Positions 8,244-15,378 of a stretch of 31,132 nt of DNA are shown in pieces. Within the stretch, counting starts at the first letter, position 1. The number at the start of each line of letters is the position of its first letter. Position numbers and translations under genes: made by a program. Below the pieces are notes generated by a model. The model saw only the letters and a list, made by a program, of their open reading frames with translations. It did not search any database and was not told where the DNA came from. The DNA is from UBA967 sp044375555 (lineage in GTDB: Bacteria > Verrucomicrobiota > Verrucomicrobiia > Chthoniobacterales > Terrimicrobiaceae). The stretch spans positions 1 to 31,132 of the forward strand of contig JBILML010000032.1 in the NCBI GenBank assembly GCA_044375555.1. The letters are read 5' to 3'.

Positions 8244-9056
8244 ATGAAATCAAGCTTCCCCAGGCTGAGTAGAACACCTCCCGTCGTCCTTACGATCGCC
8301 GGTTCGGACAATTCCTGCGGCGCTGGCATTCAGGCCGATCTCAAAACGATTTCCGCCTTCGGTGCCTATGCGCAGACGGCGGTGACTTGTGTGGTGGCCG
8401 AGGTGCCCGGTCGTGTTTCTGCGATCCAAGCCATTCGCCCGGAAGTCGTCGCCGAACAAATCCGAATGAGCTTCGAGGCATTTCCTATCGCCGCCGTGAA
8501 AACCGGGATGCTCTACTCGACTCCTATCATCCGCGCCGTGGCCGAGGTTTTGGGAAAAACCAAACGCCGCATTCCACTCGTGATCGATCCCGTGATGGTG
8601 GCCTCCAGCGGCGATCCGCTTCTGAAGCCGGCCGCGATCGCTGCCTATCGGCGTTTGCTTTTTCCGCTCGCCACGCTCGTCACTCCGAATCTCGACGAAC
8701 TTCGCATCCTCTCTGGCATGCCCTGTCGCGACATCGCCGAGATCCAGCAAGCCGGTGCGGCGCTGGTCGATCGCTACGGATGCGCCTTTCTCCTGAAGGG
8801 TGGGCATCTCAAAACCTCGACCGCTACCGACATTCTCGCGACGCCGGGCGGGTTTGAAACTTTTCGCGCTCCGTTCCGCAAAAATGCCGAAACGCACGGC
8901 ACCGGCTGCACCCTCTCAGCCGCCATCGCCGCAGGCCTTGCAAATGGCCAGTCGCTCTCCCAAGCCGTGGCAGACGCGAAAACCTACATCACCCGCGCCA
9001 TCGGGGAGGGGCACCGCTGGAAATCCACCGCCGCTCTGAATCACTTTCCGCGTTAG
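8244..9056 (+). CDS. thiD: Hydroxymethylpyrimidine/phosphomethylpyrimidine kinase
   Basis: A 270-residue ribokinase-fold enzyme that phosphorylates HMP and HMP-phosphate for thiamine synthesis in the cytoplasm. The start region VLTIAGSDNSCGAGIQADLKT is the ThiD signature. DPVMVASSGDPLL, TPNLDELRIL and LKGGHLK follow in the expected order, and the anion hole/catalytic Cys is C222 in HGTGCTLSAA. The ATG at 8244 is chosen; an in-frame GTG at 8220 would add 8 residues. It is divergent from the ppiD-like gene with only 48 bases between starts, and its stop overlaps the stop of the convergent rsmA-Nudix gene by 3 bases. No TPP riboswitch fits in the short leader. No other thi gene is present. Confidence 0.95.
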   Translation: MKSSFPRLSRTPPVVLTIAGSDNSCGAGIQADLKTISAFGAYAQTAVTCVVAEVPGRVSAIQAIRPEVVAEQIRMSFEAFPIAAVKTGMLYSTPIIRAVAEVLGKTKRRIPLVIDPVMVASSGDPLLKPAAIAAYRRLLFPLATLVTPNLDELRILSGMPCRDIAEIQQAGAALVDRYGCAFLLKGGHLKTSTATDILATPGGFETFRAPFRKNAETHGTGCTLSAAIAAGLANGQSLSQAVADAKTYITRAIGEGHRWKSTAALNHFPR

Positions 9057-10372
9057 GATTTCAACAGCGGCAACACTTGCAAAAACACCGGGCTGAAATC
9101 TCCCGGGCTTGCCGCCGCCCAAGCACGGATTTTTTCGAGCGAGAAAAAGGCCCCCGTTTCAACCTCCAGCGCGGCGGGCTGGAACGGCCCCTCGTGTTGC
9201 CCTGTGTAAATCTCAATAAACTCCCAACCCGTTGCCTCCGAACAGGTCAATCGTCCGATCAAGGTCAACTCCGGGGCCTCGATGCCCAATTCCTCGTGAA
9301 GTTCGCGCCGAGCGGCGGTGAGGTAATCCTCCCCCGCATCGACATGGCCGGCGGCGGAGGAGTCCCAGCAAGCGGGGTTACGATCCTTCCAGATCGAGCG
9401 TTTTTGCAGGTAAAGCTCGCCGGAGGCGTTGAATAACAACATGTGCGCCGCTCGGTGGCGCAGGTTATTCACATGGATGACATCGCGAAACTCGGAGCGC
9501 ACGACTTGGTCATTTTCGTCCACCACATCGAAGCGTTCGGCGCCGTGCTGGGCGGTTTTCTGCGAGGCCGTGAAGGCAAGGGACTCCCATTGCGCTGGTG
9601 CGAGTTGCTCGGCGCGGACGGTGGGTGGAACGCCCAGGGCGCTGGCGATTTTTTCCCAGTCGTTTTTAAATTCCGGAAGCAGATTCCGCAGTTGTTTTCG
9701 GCGTTCGGAAAAACCCCGCCGCACCAGCGATTCAAAGACTCCGTCATCCAGCGGCCGGACCTTCTCGCGAGTCTTACGCCGCATCGTGATCACGGCCGAG
9801 TCCACCTTTGGTCGTGGATGAAAAACCGAGGCTGGAAGTTTGCGTTCCAGACGGATGTCCCAACGCCGTCCTGTGCAGAGCGTCATCGCGCCGTAGTCAC
9901 TCGTGTCGGGTGCCGCGCCTAGGCGTTGGGCGAGTTCGAGCTGCAGCGTCAGAACGAGTCTGGAAGCGGGTGAGAGGGCGGATGCGTATTTCGCAATGAG
10001 CGGAGTCGAGATGTAGTAGGGCAGGTTACCGACGATCTTCACCGGGCCCGCTCCCCACAATTCGCGAAGGTCAAAATCCAAGGCGTCGGTGTGGAACACA
10101 CGCGTTGTTCCACTCTCGAATTTCTCGCGAAGATGCGGCACGAGTCGCGAGTCTTTTTCGATCAGAGTGAGACGCGTGTCGGGGCGAACCAAAAACTCGG
10201 TGAGTGCGCCAAGCCCAGGCCCAATTTCCACGATGTGATCGCCGGGTTGGATGTCGAGGAGCGCGACGATCCCTCGGGCGAGATTTTGGTCGTGGAGAAA
10301 GTTCTGGCCGAGGCTCCGGGTGGGGGCGGTTTGTAACTCCGTTAGCTTGCGGTGGATTTCACTCAGCGTCAT
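9053..10372 (-). CDS. rsmA: 16S rRNA dimethyladenosine transferase RsmA fused to a Nudix hydrolase
   Basis: One uninterrupted frame encodes two domains in 439 residues. Residues 1-270 are RsmA/KsgA, which dimethylates the two adjacent adenines near the 3' end of 16S rRNA with SAM: SLGQNFLHD, the SAM loop VEIGPGLGAL (about 48-57), the catalytic NLPYY (116-120) and FHPRPKVDSAV. Residues about 277-439 are a complete Nudix hydrolase of the IDI/YfcD-like type, starting at FDVVDENDQVV. Its Nudix box (342-364) matches GX5EX7REUXEEXGU exactly (GHVDAGE ... RELHEELGI). RsmA alone is usually 260-290 residues, so the Nudix part is a true extension. The ATG at 10372 matches the family start MTLSEIHRKL; an ATG at 10402 would add 10 residues. 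The Nudix substrate is unknown. Confidence 0.94.
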   Translation of the reverse strand: MTLSEIHRKLTELQTAPTRSLGQNFLHDQNLARGIVALLDIQPGDHIVEIGPGLGALTEFLVRPDTRLTLIEKDSRLVPHLREKFESGTTRVFHTDALDFDLRELWGAGPVKIVGNLPYYISTPLIAKYASALSPASRLVLTLQLELAQRLGAAPDTSDYGAMTLCTGRRWDIRLERKLPASVFHPRPKVDSAVITMRRKTREKVRPLDDGVFESLVRRGFSERRKQLRNLLPEFKNDWEKIASALGVPPTVRAEQLAPAQWESLAFTASQKTAQHGAERFDVVDENDQVVRSEFRDVIHVNNLRHRAAHMLLFNASGELYLQKRSIWKDRNPACWDSSAAGHVDAGEDYLTAARRELHEELGIEAPELTLIGRLTCSEATGWEFIEIYTGQHEGPFQPAALEVETGAFFSLEKIRAWAAASPGDFSPVFLQVLPLLKS

Positions 10373-10465
10373 ACCGAATGGCGTAGCGGTTTTCTCGTCC
10401 ATTCACAAAGCCGATGTGAAGAACCCAAGGGGAAGGCCCGATTTTTTCCCAACTTATTCACAACT

Positions 10466-10480
10466 TTCCTCCTTGAGGAA
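10466..10480. repeat. Short inverted repeat in the rsmA / ligase divergent region
   Basis: TTCCTC and GAGGAA flank a 3-base CTT centre, giving a perfect 6-bp palindrome 52 bases before the ligase ATG, between two divergent genes. It could be an operator half-site pair or chance. The rest of the 159-base divergent gap holds no recognisable promoter pair. Confidence 0.25.
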
Positions 10481-10531
10481 CAAGAAGGCGGGTGGAAACT
10501 TCACCGCACCTTCCCGCGAAGCCCGACTTTC

Positions 10532-12958
10532 ATGCCAAACGGACCCAATCCCTCTCATCCGGACTACCCGCCGTTCCGTTCGTTGGTGGTGCAAATGTTT
10601 CTGATCCTTGCCGCGCTGGCTGGGGTTTTCTTGGCCGGCTCGATCCGGCAGGGCTCGACCGGGATTTTTCTAGCGGTTGCCGGAGTGGTGATGGTTTTCC
10701 TGTCACCGAACCGCGTGGTGCCGTGGCGGTATTGGTTGTTATGCGGCGGGCTGATGCTCTCGGCCTCGCTGTCGCTGCTCCCGCAAGCGTGGTTCCACAC
10801 GCCGCTGTGGAGGGTTGGGTTGCAGGAAAACCAAGGCCTGCCGCCGCTTTTGCAGGTCTCCCTCGCGCCGCGCGAGACGATTTATTGGATGCTGCTTCTC
10901 GCCGGGGCGCTGCTCACGGGTTTGTTCTCGCTCGGGCATCCGGTGCGTTCCGGGGTGAAAATTTCCCTGGCTCTCCTGGGCGCGCTCGGTTGTGCGGCCT
11001 ATGCCCTCTTAGCACTCCACGCGAAAAAAACCGGCTGGGAATACCCCTTCACCCCGAAAAATATTTTCGCGCCTCCGGACTTCGGTTTTTTCCCCAATCG
11101 CAACCACACGGCGGCATTTCTCGTGACCGGTGCAGTGCTGTCGCTCGGAATCGTTCGCACGGCTTGGATGGAAAAACGCCCCATCGCCTTTGTGCTGGGA
11201 GCGGCGGTGATGGGGGTTTGTTCCTACGCCTTGCTCTTCGAGTCCACTTCGCGAGGTGGCGTGGTTTTTTTGTTGGCGGGCTTGCTGGTTTGGTTGGCGA
11301 TGCTGGGAAGAGGCCATCGCTCCTCGGCGCTGGTCGTTTCCGTGCTCGCTGTTGGGTTTTTGGTCGCTGGGATTTTCTTTTCCACGGAAAGCCAAGCCCG
11401 CGATCGCGTGCTGGAATTTTTCGGAGTGTCCTCGATGGTTTCCGAGTCCGGAGAGCCGAACTCCGGCGCGGCTTTCTCGGATTTTCGATCCAAGATTTTC
11501 CGCGACTCCGTAAAAATTGTGCGGGACTACCCGATCACGGGGACGGGTCTGGGGACTTATTTGTATGTCGTCCCTTTTTATGTGGATGCCAGCATCGATG
11601 AAGCGATTCCGATTCATCCCGAGAGCGACTGGTTGATGGTCGCCTGCGAGTCTGGAGTGCTGTTCCTGCTCTGCGCCTTCGGGCTTCTCGTGGTGTTGAT
11701 TCGAGACATGCTGCCCTTCCGTCGCAGCGCGACCTGGCCGTTGCGGTGGGGAATCATTTCGGCAGTCTTGGCGGCAATCTTTCATGCCATCGTCGATGTG
11801 CCGATCCATCGCGTGGAATTGGGTTGGTGGATTCTCGTCCTCGCTGGGTTGGCTTTTGGGAATCCCGCCCCCACCGGCACGGAGCGCAATAAATCCTGGT
11901 GGACCCAGCGCCTGATTTTTGGTGCGGGCGGTGCCGGGTGTCTGGCACTCGGGCTTTTGTTGATTCGCTCGCAGTGGTTCGGCGAGGTGCCATTTCCTCC
12001 CTACCGCGCCGCGATCGCCGTGAATCAAATGCGACAATTGGTCGAGAAAGGTCTGGTCGTGGAGGCGACAAATCTCGCCCGCTCTGAGATTCCTCTCTCG
12101 CCGATGTCCACCGGGCTCTACCGCGAACTCGGTTACCGGGAGATCAAAAACGGGGGAGATCCCATCGTGGCGGAAGCCGTCTTCGCCGCCGAGCGTGCCC
12201 TGAATCCCGTCAGCTCGAAATTGGTCTTCGACCAAGGCATGCTCTGGCTTGGCGATGATCCGAAGCAAACGGCGAGGCTTTGGGTGGAGTCGATGAAACG
12301 GCACCTCCGCATCCAAAAGGGAGGTGCCTACTCCTACCCCGAGGAACTCTTCGGTCGAATGCTCAGCCCAGCACGCACCCACCCCGAAATGCTCCCTATC
12401 CTCGAGGAGTGTTCCCGCATGACTCCGAGTTTGTGGATGATTTGGATTGGAAGCACCTCGCCTGAAAAGATCGAGCAGGCTGCTACGAACAAGGATTTCC
12501 TCGCCACCCTCGACGCCCCAGCTCGGCAGAAATTCCTGCAGGCTTGGTGGAATCGTGGCAACAAGGACGCATTGGAAAAATTCCTCGCCGAAAACCCCGA
12601 CTGGGAAGATGCGGCGTGGGGATTGCGCGTCCGCCAAATGCTCGCCAAAAAGGAATACCAACGCGCCGTCGAAGCCGCTCAAAAACGCTACGAGATCGAT
12701 ATCAGCCTGCCGAAGCTAACGCCCGAGCAACTCGCCCAAAAGACCCCTCCGCCGGGCCTTGCCGAATCCGTGGCCTATTACACGGCGCAGGGTAACCATG
12801 TCAGCGCCCGCCGCCTCATCACCGAATCCCTTCAGGCGAAAGATGTCGAGGGCTTCCGCTTGCAGTGTGCTCTGGCCATTCAAGTCGGTGACTGGCCGAC
12901 GGCTTGGAAAGCCATGGAGGGGCTTCTCTCCCGAACCAACCGCGCCAACCTGCCTTAA
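10532..12958 (+). CDS. O-antigen ligase / Wzy-like polytopic protein with helical C-terminal extension
   Basis: An 808-residue protein. Residues about 15-480 contain ten or more transmembrane helices. A Wzy_C/WaaL-like large loop holds FFPNRNHTAAFL (about 187-198), DYPITGTGLGTY (about 332-343) and HPESDWLMVACESG (362-375), the arrangement of bacterial O-antigen ligases and polymerases. Residues 490-808 are soluble and rich in alpha-helical TPR-like pairs (AVFAAERALNP, YQRAVEAAQKRYE), typical of the PglL/Wzy-TPR subgroup. Such proteins transfer lipid-linked glycans at the periplasmic face. The ATG at 10532 begins just before the first membrane helix; the upstream in-frame codons lack coding character. 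It stands alone with no glycosyltransferases nearby, so substrate and acceptor are unknown. Confidence 0.82.
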   Translation: MPNGPNPSHPDYPPFRSLVVQMFLILAALAGVFLAGSIRQGSTGIFLAVAGVVMVFLSPNRVVPWRYWLLCGGLMLSASLSLLPQAWFHTPLWRVGLQENQGLPPLLQVSLAPRETIYWMLLLAGALLTGLFSLGHPVRSGVKISLALLGALGCAAYALLALHAKKTGWEYPFTPKNIFAPPDFGFFPNRNHTAAFLVTGAVLSLGIVRTAWMEKRPIAFVLGAAVMGVCSYALLFESTSRGGVVFLLAGLLVWLAMLGRGHRSSALVVSVLAVGFLVAGIFFSTESQARDRVLEFFGVSSMVSESGEPNSGAAFSDFRSKIFRDSVKIVRDYPITGTGLGTYLYVVPFYVDASIDEAIPIHPESDWLMVACESGVLFLLCAFGLLVVLIRDMLPFRRSATWPLRWGIISAVLAAIFHAIVDVPIHRVELGWWILVLAGLAFGNPAPTGTERNKSWWTQRLIFGAGGAGCLALGLLLIRSQWFGEVPFPPYRAAIAVNQMRQLVEKGLVVEATNLARSEIPLSPMSTGLYRELGYREIKNGGDPIVAEAVFAAERALNPVSSKLVFDQGMLWLGDDPKQTARLWVESMKRHLRIQKGGAYSYPEELFGRMLSPARTHPEMLPILEECSRMTPSLWMIWIGSTSPEKIEQAATNKDFLATLDAPARQKFLQAWWNRGNKDALEKFLAENPDWEDAAWGLRVRQMLAKKEYQRAVEAAQKRYEIDISLPKLTPEQLAQKTPPPGLAESVAYYTAQGNHVSARRLITESLQAKDVEGFRLQCALAIQVGDWPTAWKAMEGLLSRTNRANLP

Positions 12959-12970
12959 ACCAAATATTCT

Positions 12971-12993
12971 CCTCCGTGCCCTCTGTGGTTAAC
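12971..12993. repeat. Possible dispersed intergenic repeat fragment
   Basis: The 43-base gap between the convergent ligase and pssA genes contains a low-complexity pyrimidine/purine phrase beginning CCTCCGTGCCCTCTGTGG and continuing TTAA. It has two imperfect copies of the unit CCTC-GTG. Similar wording recurs between genes in several environmental bacterial genomes as far as I recall. A single copy here does not prove a repeat family. Confidence 0.25.
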
Positions 12994-13001
12994 TTCTTAA
13001 T

Positions 13002-13826
13002 TCAGCTTCCCTCAACCGGCGTCTCGGGTTCGTCCTGGGGTTCGGCTTCGATTTCCTTGCGAATCGCCTTCGAGATGAAGGGGCGAACGAATCCGTAAAT
13101 CAAAAATCCCACGAAAAGAACGGCGGGCATCCAGTAGTAGTTCATCGCGGTGAAAGCCAGTAACAAGATGAGCCCGAGAAAGGCCGGCAAGGACCGCTGG
13201 GTGCGCCAGTTCAGGCTTTTGAAGCTCGGGTATTTCACGCGGCTGAACATCATGAAGGAGAGGAAAATCAACAACACCGGCAGCGCATATTTCCACGATC
13301 CGATGCTCCGCTCGTCCTCGCGCAGCCAGAGCATGAACAGTGTAAGCGAGGCGATCAGGCCCGCAGCGGCGGGGATTGGAAAACCCTGAAAATCCTTCTC
13401 TGGCTTGTCGGAGGTGGCCGCCGCGATGCAGTTGAAGCGAGCCAAACGCAGCCCACCGCACAGCAAAAAGAAGAACGCAATCAACCAACCGGACCGCTGA
13501 AAATCCCGGAGCACAATCTGGTAAACCAGCAATGCCGGGGCGATGCCGAAAGACACGATGTCCGCCAGTGAGTCGAACTCCCGCCCGAAGGCGCTCTCGT
13601 GGCCTCCCAGCCTCGCCAAGCGACCATCAAGCAGATCAAAAACACAGGCACCAAGGATGAAGGCGATCGCTTCGTGGTAGAGCATTCCTGTGGGCAGTCC
13701 CTGCACCGCGAGGAGCGAGGCTTCGATAATGCGAAGCGTCGCAGCAAAGCCACAGAAGAGATTTCCCGCCGTCATCAAATTCGGCAGGAGGTAGATTTTG
13801 GGCTCGTGGGGATGCTGGGAGTTCAT
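13002..13826 (-). CDS. pssA: CDP-diacylglycerol-serine O-phosphatidyltransferase
   Basis: A 274-residue membrane enzyme that joins CDP-diacylglycerol and L-serine to make phosphatidylserine. It carries the exact CDP-alcohol phosphatidyltransferase signature DGxxAR-x8-GxxxDxxxD at residues 67-89 (D67, G68, A71, R72, G81, D85, D89), just after the NLMTAGNLFCGFAA helix. LRLARFN and FQGFPIPAAAG mark the PssA type II subfamily. About eight hydrophobic helices follow. The tail is charged (EAEPQDEPETP). The ATG lies 2 bases after the psd stop, so the two genes form an operon that makes phosphatidylethanolamine. Length is normal for the family. Confidence 0.95.
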   Translation of the reverse strand: MNSQHPHEPKIYLLPNLMTAGNLFCGFAATLRIIEASLLAVQGLPTGMLYHEAIAFILGACVFDLLDGRLARLGGHESAFGREFDSLADIVSFGIAPALLVYQIVLRDFQRSGWLIAFFFLLCGGLRLARFNCIAAATSDKPEKDFQGFPIPAAAGLIASLTLFMLWLREDERSIGSWKYALPVLLIFLSFMMFSRVKYPSFKSLNWRTQRSLPAFLGLILLLAFTAMNYYWMPAVLFVGFLIYGFVRPFISKAIRKEIEAEPQDEPETPVEGS

Positions 13827-13828
13827 CG

Positions 13829-14455
13829 CTAAAATTTCGCAACCGGCGTTTCTCCGCCGCGCACCTTGTCACCCATCTGGACCAAAACCTCGGCCTCAAG
13901 CGGGAAAAACATCTCCGTGCGCGATCCGAAACGAATCATTCCGAATCTCTCGCCGCGTTCGAGTTTGTCGCCCACCACGGCCCAGGGGCAAATGCGGCGA
14001 GCGATCGCTCCGGTGATTTGCTTCACCATCACGGTCGCCACGGGTCCGGAGAAAACCCAGGTGCGGCTTTGATTCAGGAACGAGGATTTTGGGTCACGGG
14101 CGTCGAGGAATTTTCCGGGCTTCGGCTCGGAGTGGGTGACCTCCCCAGCCAGCGGCGCGCGGTTGATATGGACATCGAGCACCGAGAGGAAAATCCCGAT
14201 ACGGCGGACTTTTTTGTTCAAAAATTCCGACTCCTCCACCTCATCGATCGTGGTCACAACCCCGTCGGCTGGCGACACAGCGATGTTCTCGCCTTCCGGG
14301 GCCACACGCTCCGGGTCGCGAAAGAAATACAGGGTGAAAAGCAGTAATGCGGCGAAAAGAAACGAGACAAAGGGTGCCAGCGCCAAGGTGATGAGCCACC
14401 CCGCCGCAAAAAATCCGAGTATCCAAGTGGCCTCTCCAAGAGCCTTGCTTTTCAT
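13829..14455 (-). CDS. psd: Phosphatidylserine decarboxylase proenzyme, short (PSD-A) type
   Basis: A 208-residue proenzyme that decarboxylates phosphatidylserine to phosphatidylethanolamine. It has one or two N-terminal membrane helices (about 11-45) and the motifs FFRDPER, SPADGVV (D64), DVHINRAP (H96) and the self-cleavage site G177-S178 in RFGSRTEMFFP. Cleavage there yields a small alpha chain with the N-terminal pyruvoyl group. The short length and GS site (not the LGST of the E. coli form) place it in the PSD-A subfamily. It is cotranscribed with pssA. Upstream are 92 bases shared divergently with the binding-protein gene. Confidence 0.95.
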   Translation of the reverse strand: MKSKALGEATWILGFFAAGWLITLALAPFVSFLFAALLLFTLYFFRDPERVAPEGENIAVSPADGVVTTIDEVEESEFLNKKVRRIGIFLSVLDVHINRAPLAGEVTHSEPKPGKFLDARDPKSSFLNQSRTWVFSGPVATVMVKQITGAIARRICPWAVVGDKLERGERFGMIRFGSRTEMFFPLEAEVLVQMGDKVRGGETPVAKF

Positions 14456-14547
14456 GCGCCGGAGGCTACCAGAGCGACTTGGTTTGCCAAGCCCCTCCCT
14501 TTCTTACCGCTTGAGTTCGGGCGCGCTGCCATGGTTGAAAGGCCTCG

Positions 14548-15360
14548 ATGAATCCGATCTCAACCCTGTCCTCGCGATGGCTTCGCGGGATTTTTGCGGC
14601 CTTCGTCGCGTTGTCTGTCACCGTGGCCTGCAAACCCAAATCCCCAGCCAATGCCCTCGTCGTGGGAATGGATTTGTCGTATCCGCCGTTTGAGACGATT
14701 GACCCCGCCGGTCGGCCGACGGGCATAAGCGTCGAGATCGCCGAGGCGCTTGCCAAGTCGCTCGGCAGGCCGCTCCGCATCGAAAATATCCCGTTCACCG
14801 GGCTCATTCTCTCGCTTCAGACAGGAAAGATCGACTGCATTATTTCCTCCATGACGGACACGCCGGAACGCCGCGGCTCGGTGGCTTTTTCCGAGCCGTA
14901 TGTTGGCACCGGCCTCGCGCTCCTCGTGGGCAAAAATTCCTCTGCGACCTCAATCGCGGACTTGGATCAACCGGGAAAAACCCTCGCCGTCCGCCAGGGA
15001 ACCACGGGGGAAATCTGGGCTCGTGCGAACATAAAAAACGCCCAAATTCTCGCTCTGGAAAAAGAATCCGCCGCCGTGTTGGAGGTCATTCAGGGAAAAG
15101 CGGACGCGTTTCTCTACGATCAGATGAGCATTTGGAAAAACGCCCAAGAGCAACCCGAGAAAACCCGCGCCCTCCTCGCCCCTGTTCGCAAAGAACAATG
15201 GGCCGTCGCACTTCGGTTGGACGATTCCGCCCTCCTCGAAAAAATCAACGCCTTCCTCCGAGAGTTCCGAGCCGCCGGGGGATTCGACAAGCTCGGTGAA
15301 AAATATCTCGGCGACCAAAAAGCCGCCTTCCGCGAGCAGGGCGTTGAATTTTATTTCTGA
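14548..15360 (+). CDS. Amino-acid ABC transporter substrate-binding lipoprotein, orphan
   Basis: A 270-residue family 3 extracellular solute-binding protein. An N-terminal signal (about 10-27) ends in VTVAC with C28, which fits lipoprotein attachment, although the -3 position is Thr, not the usual Leu/Val/Ile. The mature part has VGMDLSYPPFETID, GISVEIAEALAKSLG, PFTGLILSLQTGKIDCIISSMT and TPERRGSVAFSEPY, the hallmark order of polar amino-acid binding proteins (GlnH/HisJ type). The later KTLAVRQGTTGE and ADAFLYDQM segments complete the two-lobe fold. No permease or ATPase gene is adjacent, so its transporter is encoded elsewhere or it serves in sensing. It converges on mpl with 18 bases between stops. 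Confidence 0.9.
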   Translation: MNPISTLSSRWLRGIFAAFVALSVTVACKPKSPANALVVGMDLSYPPFETIDPAGRPTGISVEIAEALAKSLGRPLRIENIPFTGLILSLQTGKIDCIISSMTDTPERRGSVAFSEPYVGTGLALLVGKNSSATSIADLDQPGKTLAVRQGTTGEIWARANIKNAQILALEKESAAVLEVIQGKADAFLYDQMSIWKNAQEQPEKTRALLAPVRKEQWAVALRLDDSALLEKINAFLREFRAAGGFDKLGEKYLGDQKAAFREQGVEFYF

Positions 15361-15378
15361 GCCAGCGCCGAGGCTTTG

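Noticed and set aside
9053..9550. Nudix part as a separate gene joined by sequencing error
   Set aside because: The linker between the domains is in frame with normal composition and no start with a ribosome binding site is seen before the Nudix part, so a real fusion is the simpler reading; read-level data could still overturn it.
10454..10462. TTATTCACA, a match to the DnaA-box pattern TTATNCACA, with a second copy at 9465-9473
   Set aside because: Only two isolated copies, one of them inside a coding region; no box cluster, no AT-rich unwinding element and no dnaA/dnaN nearby. Not an origin.
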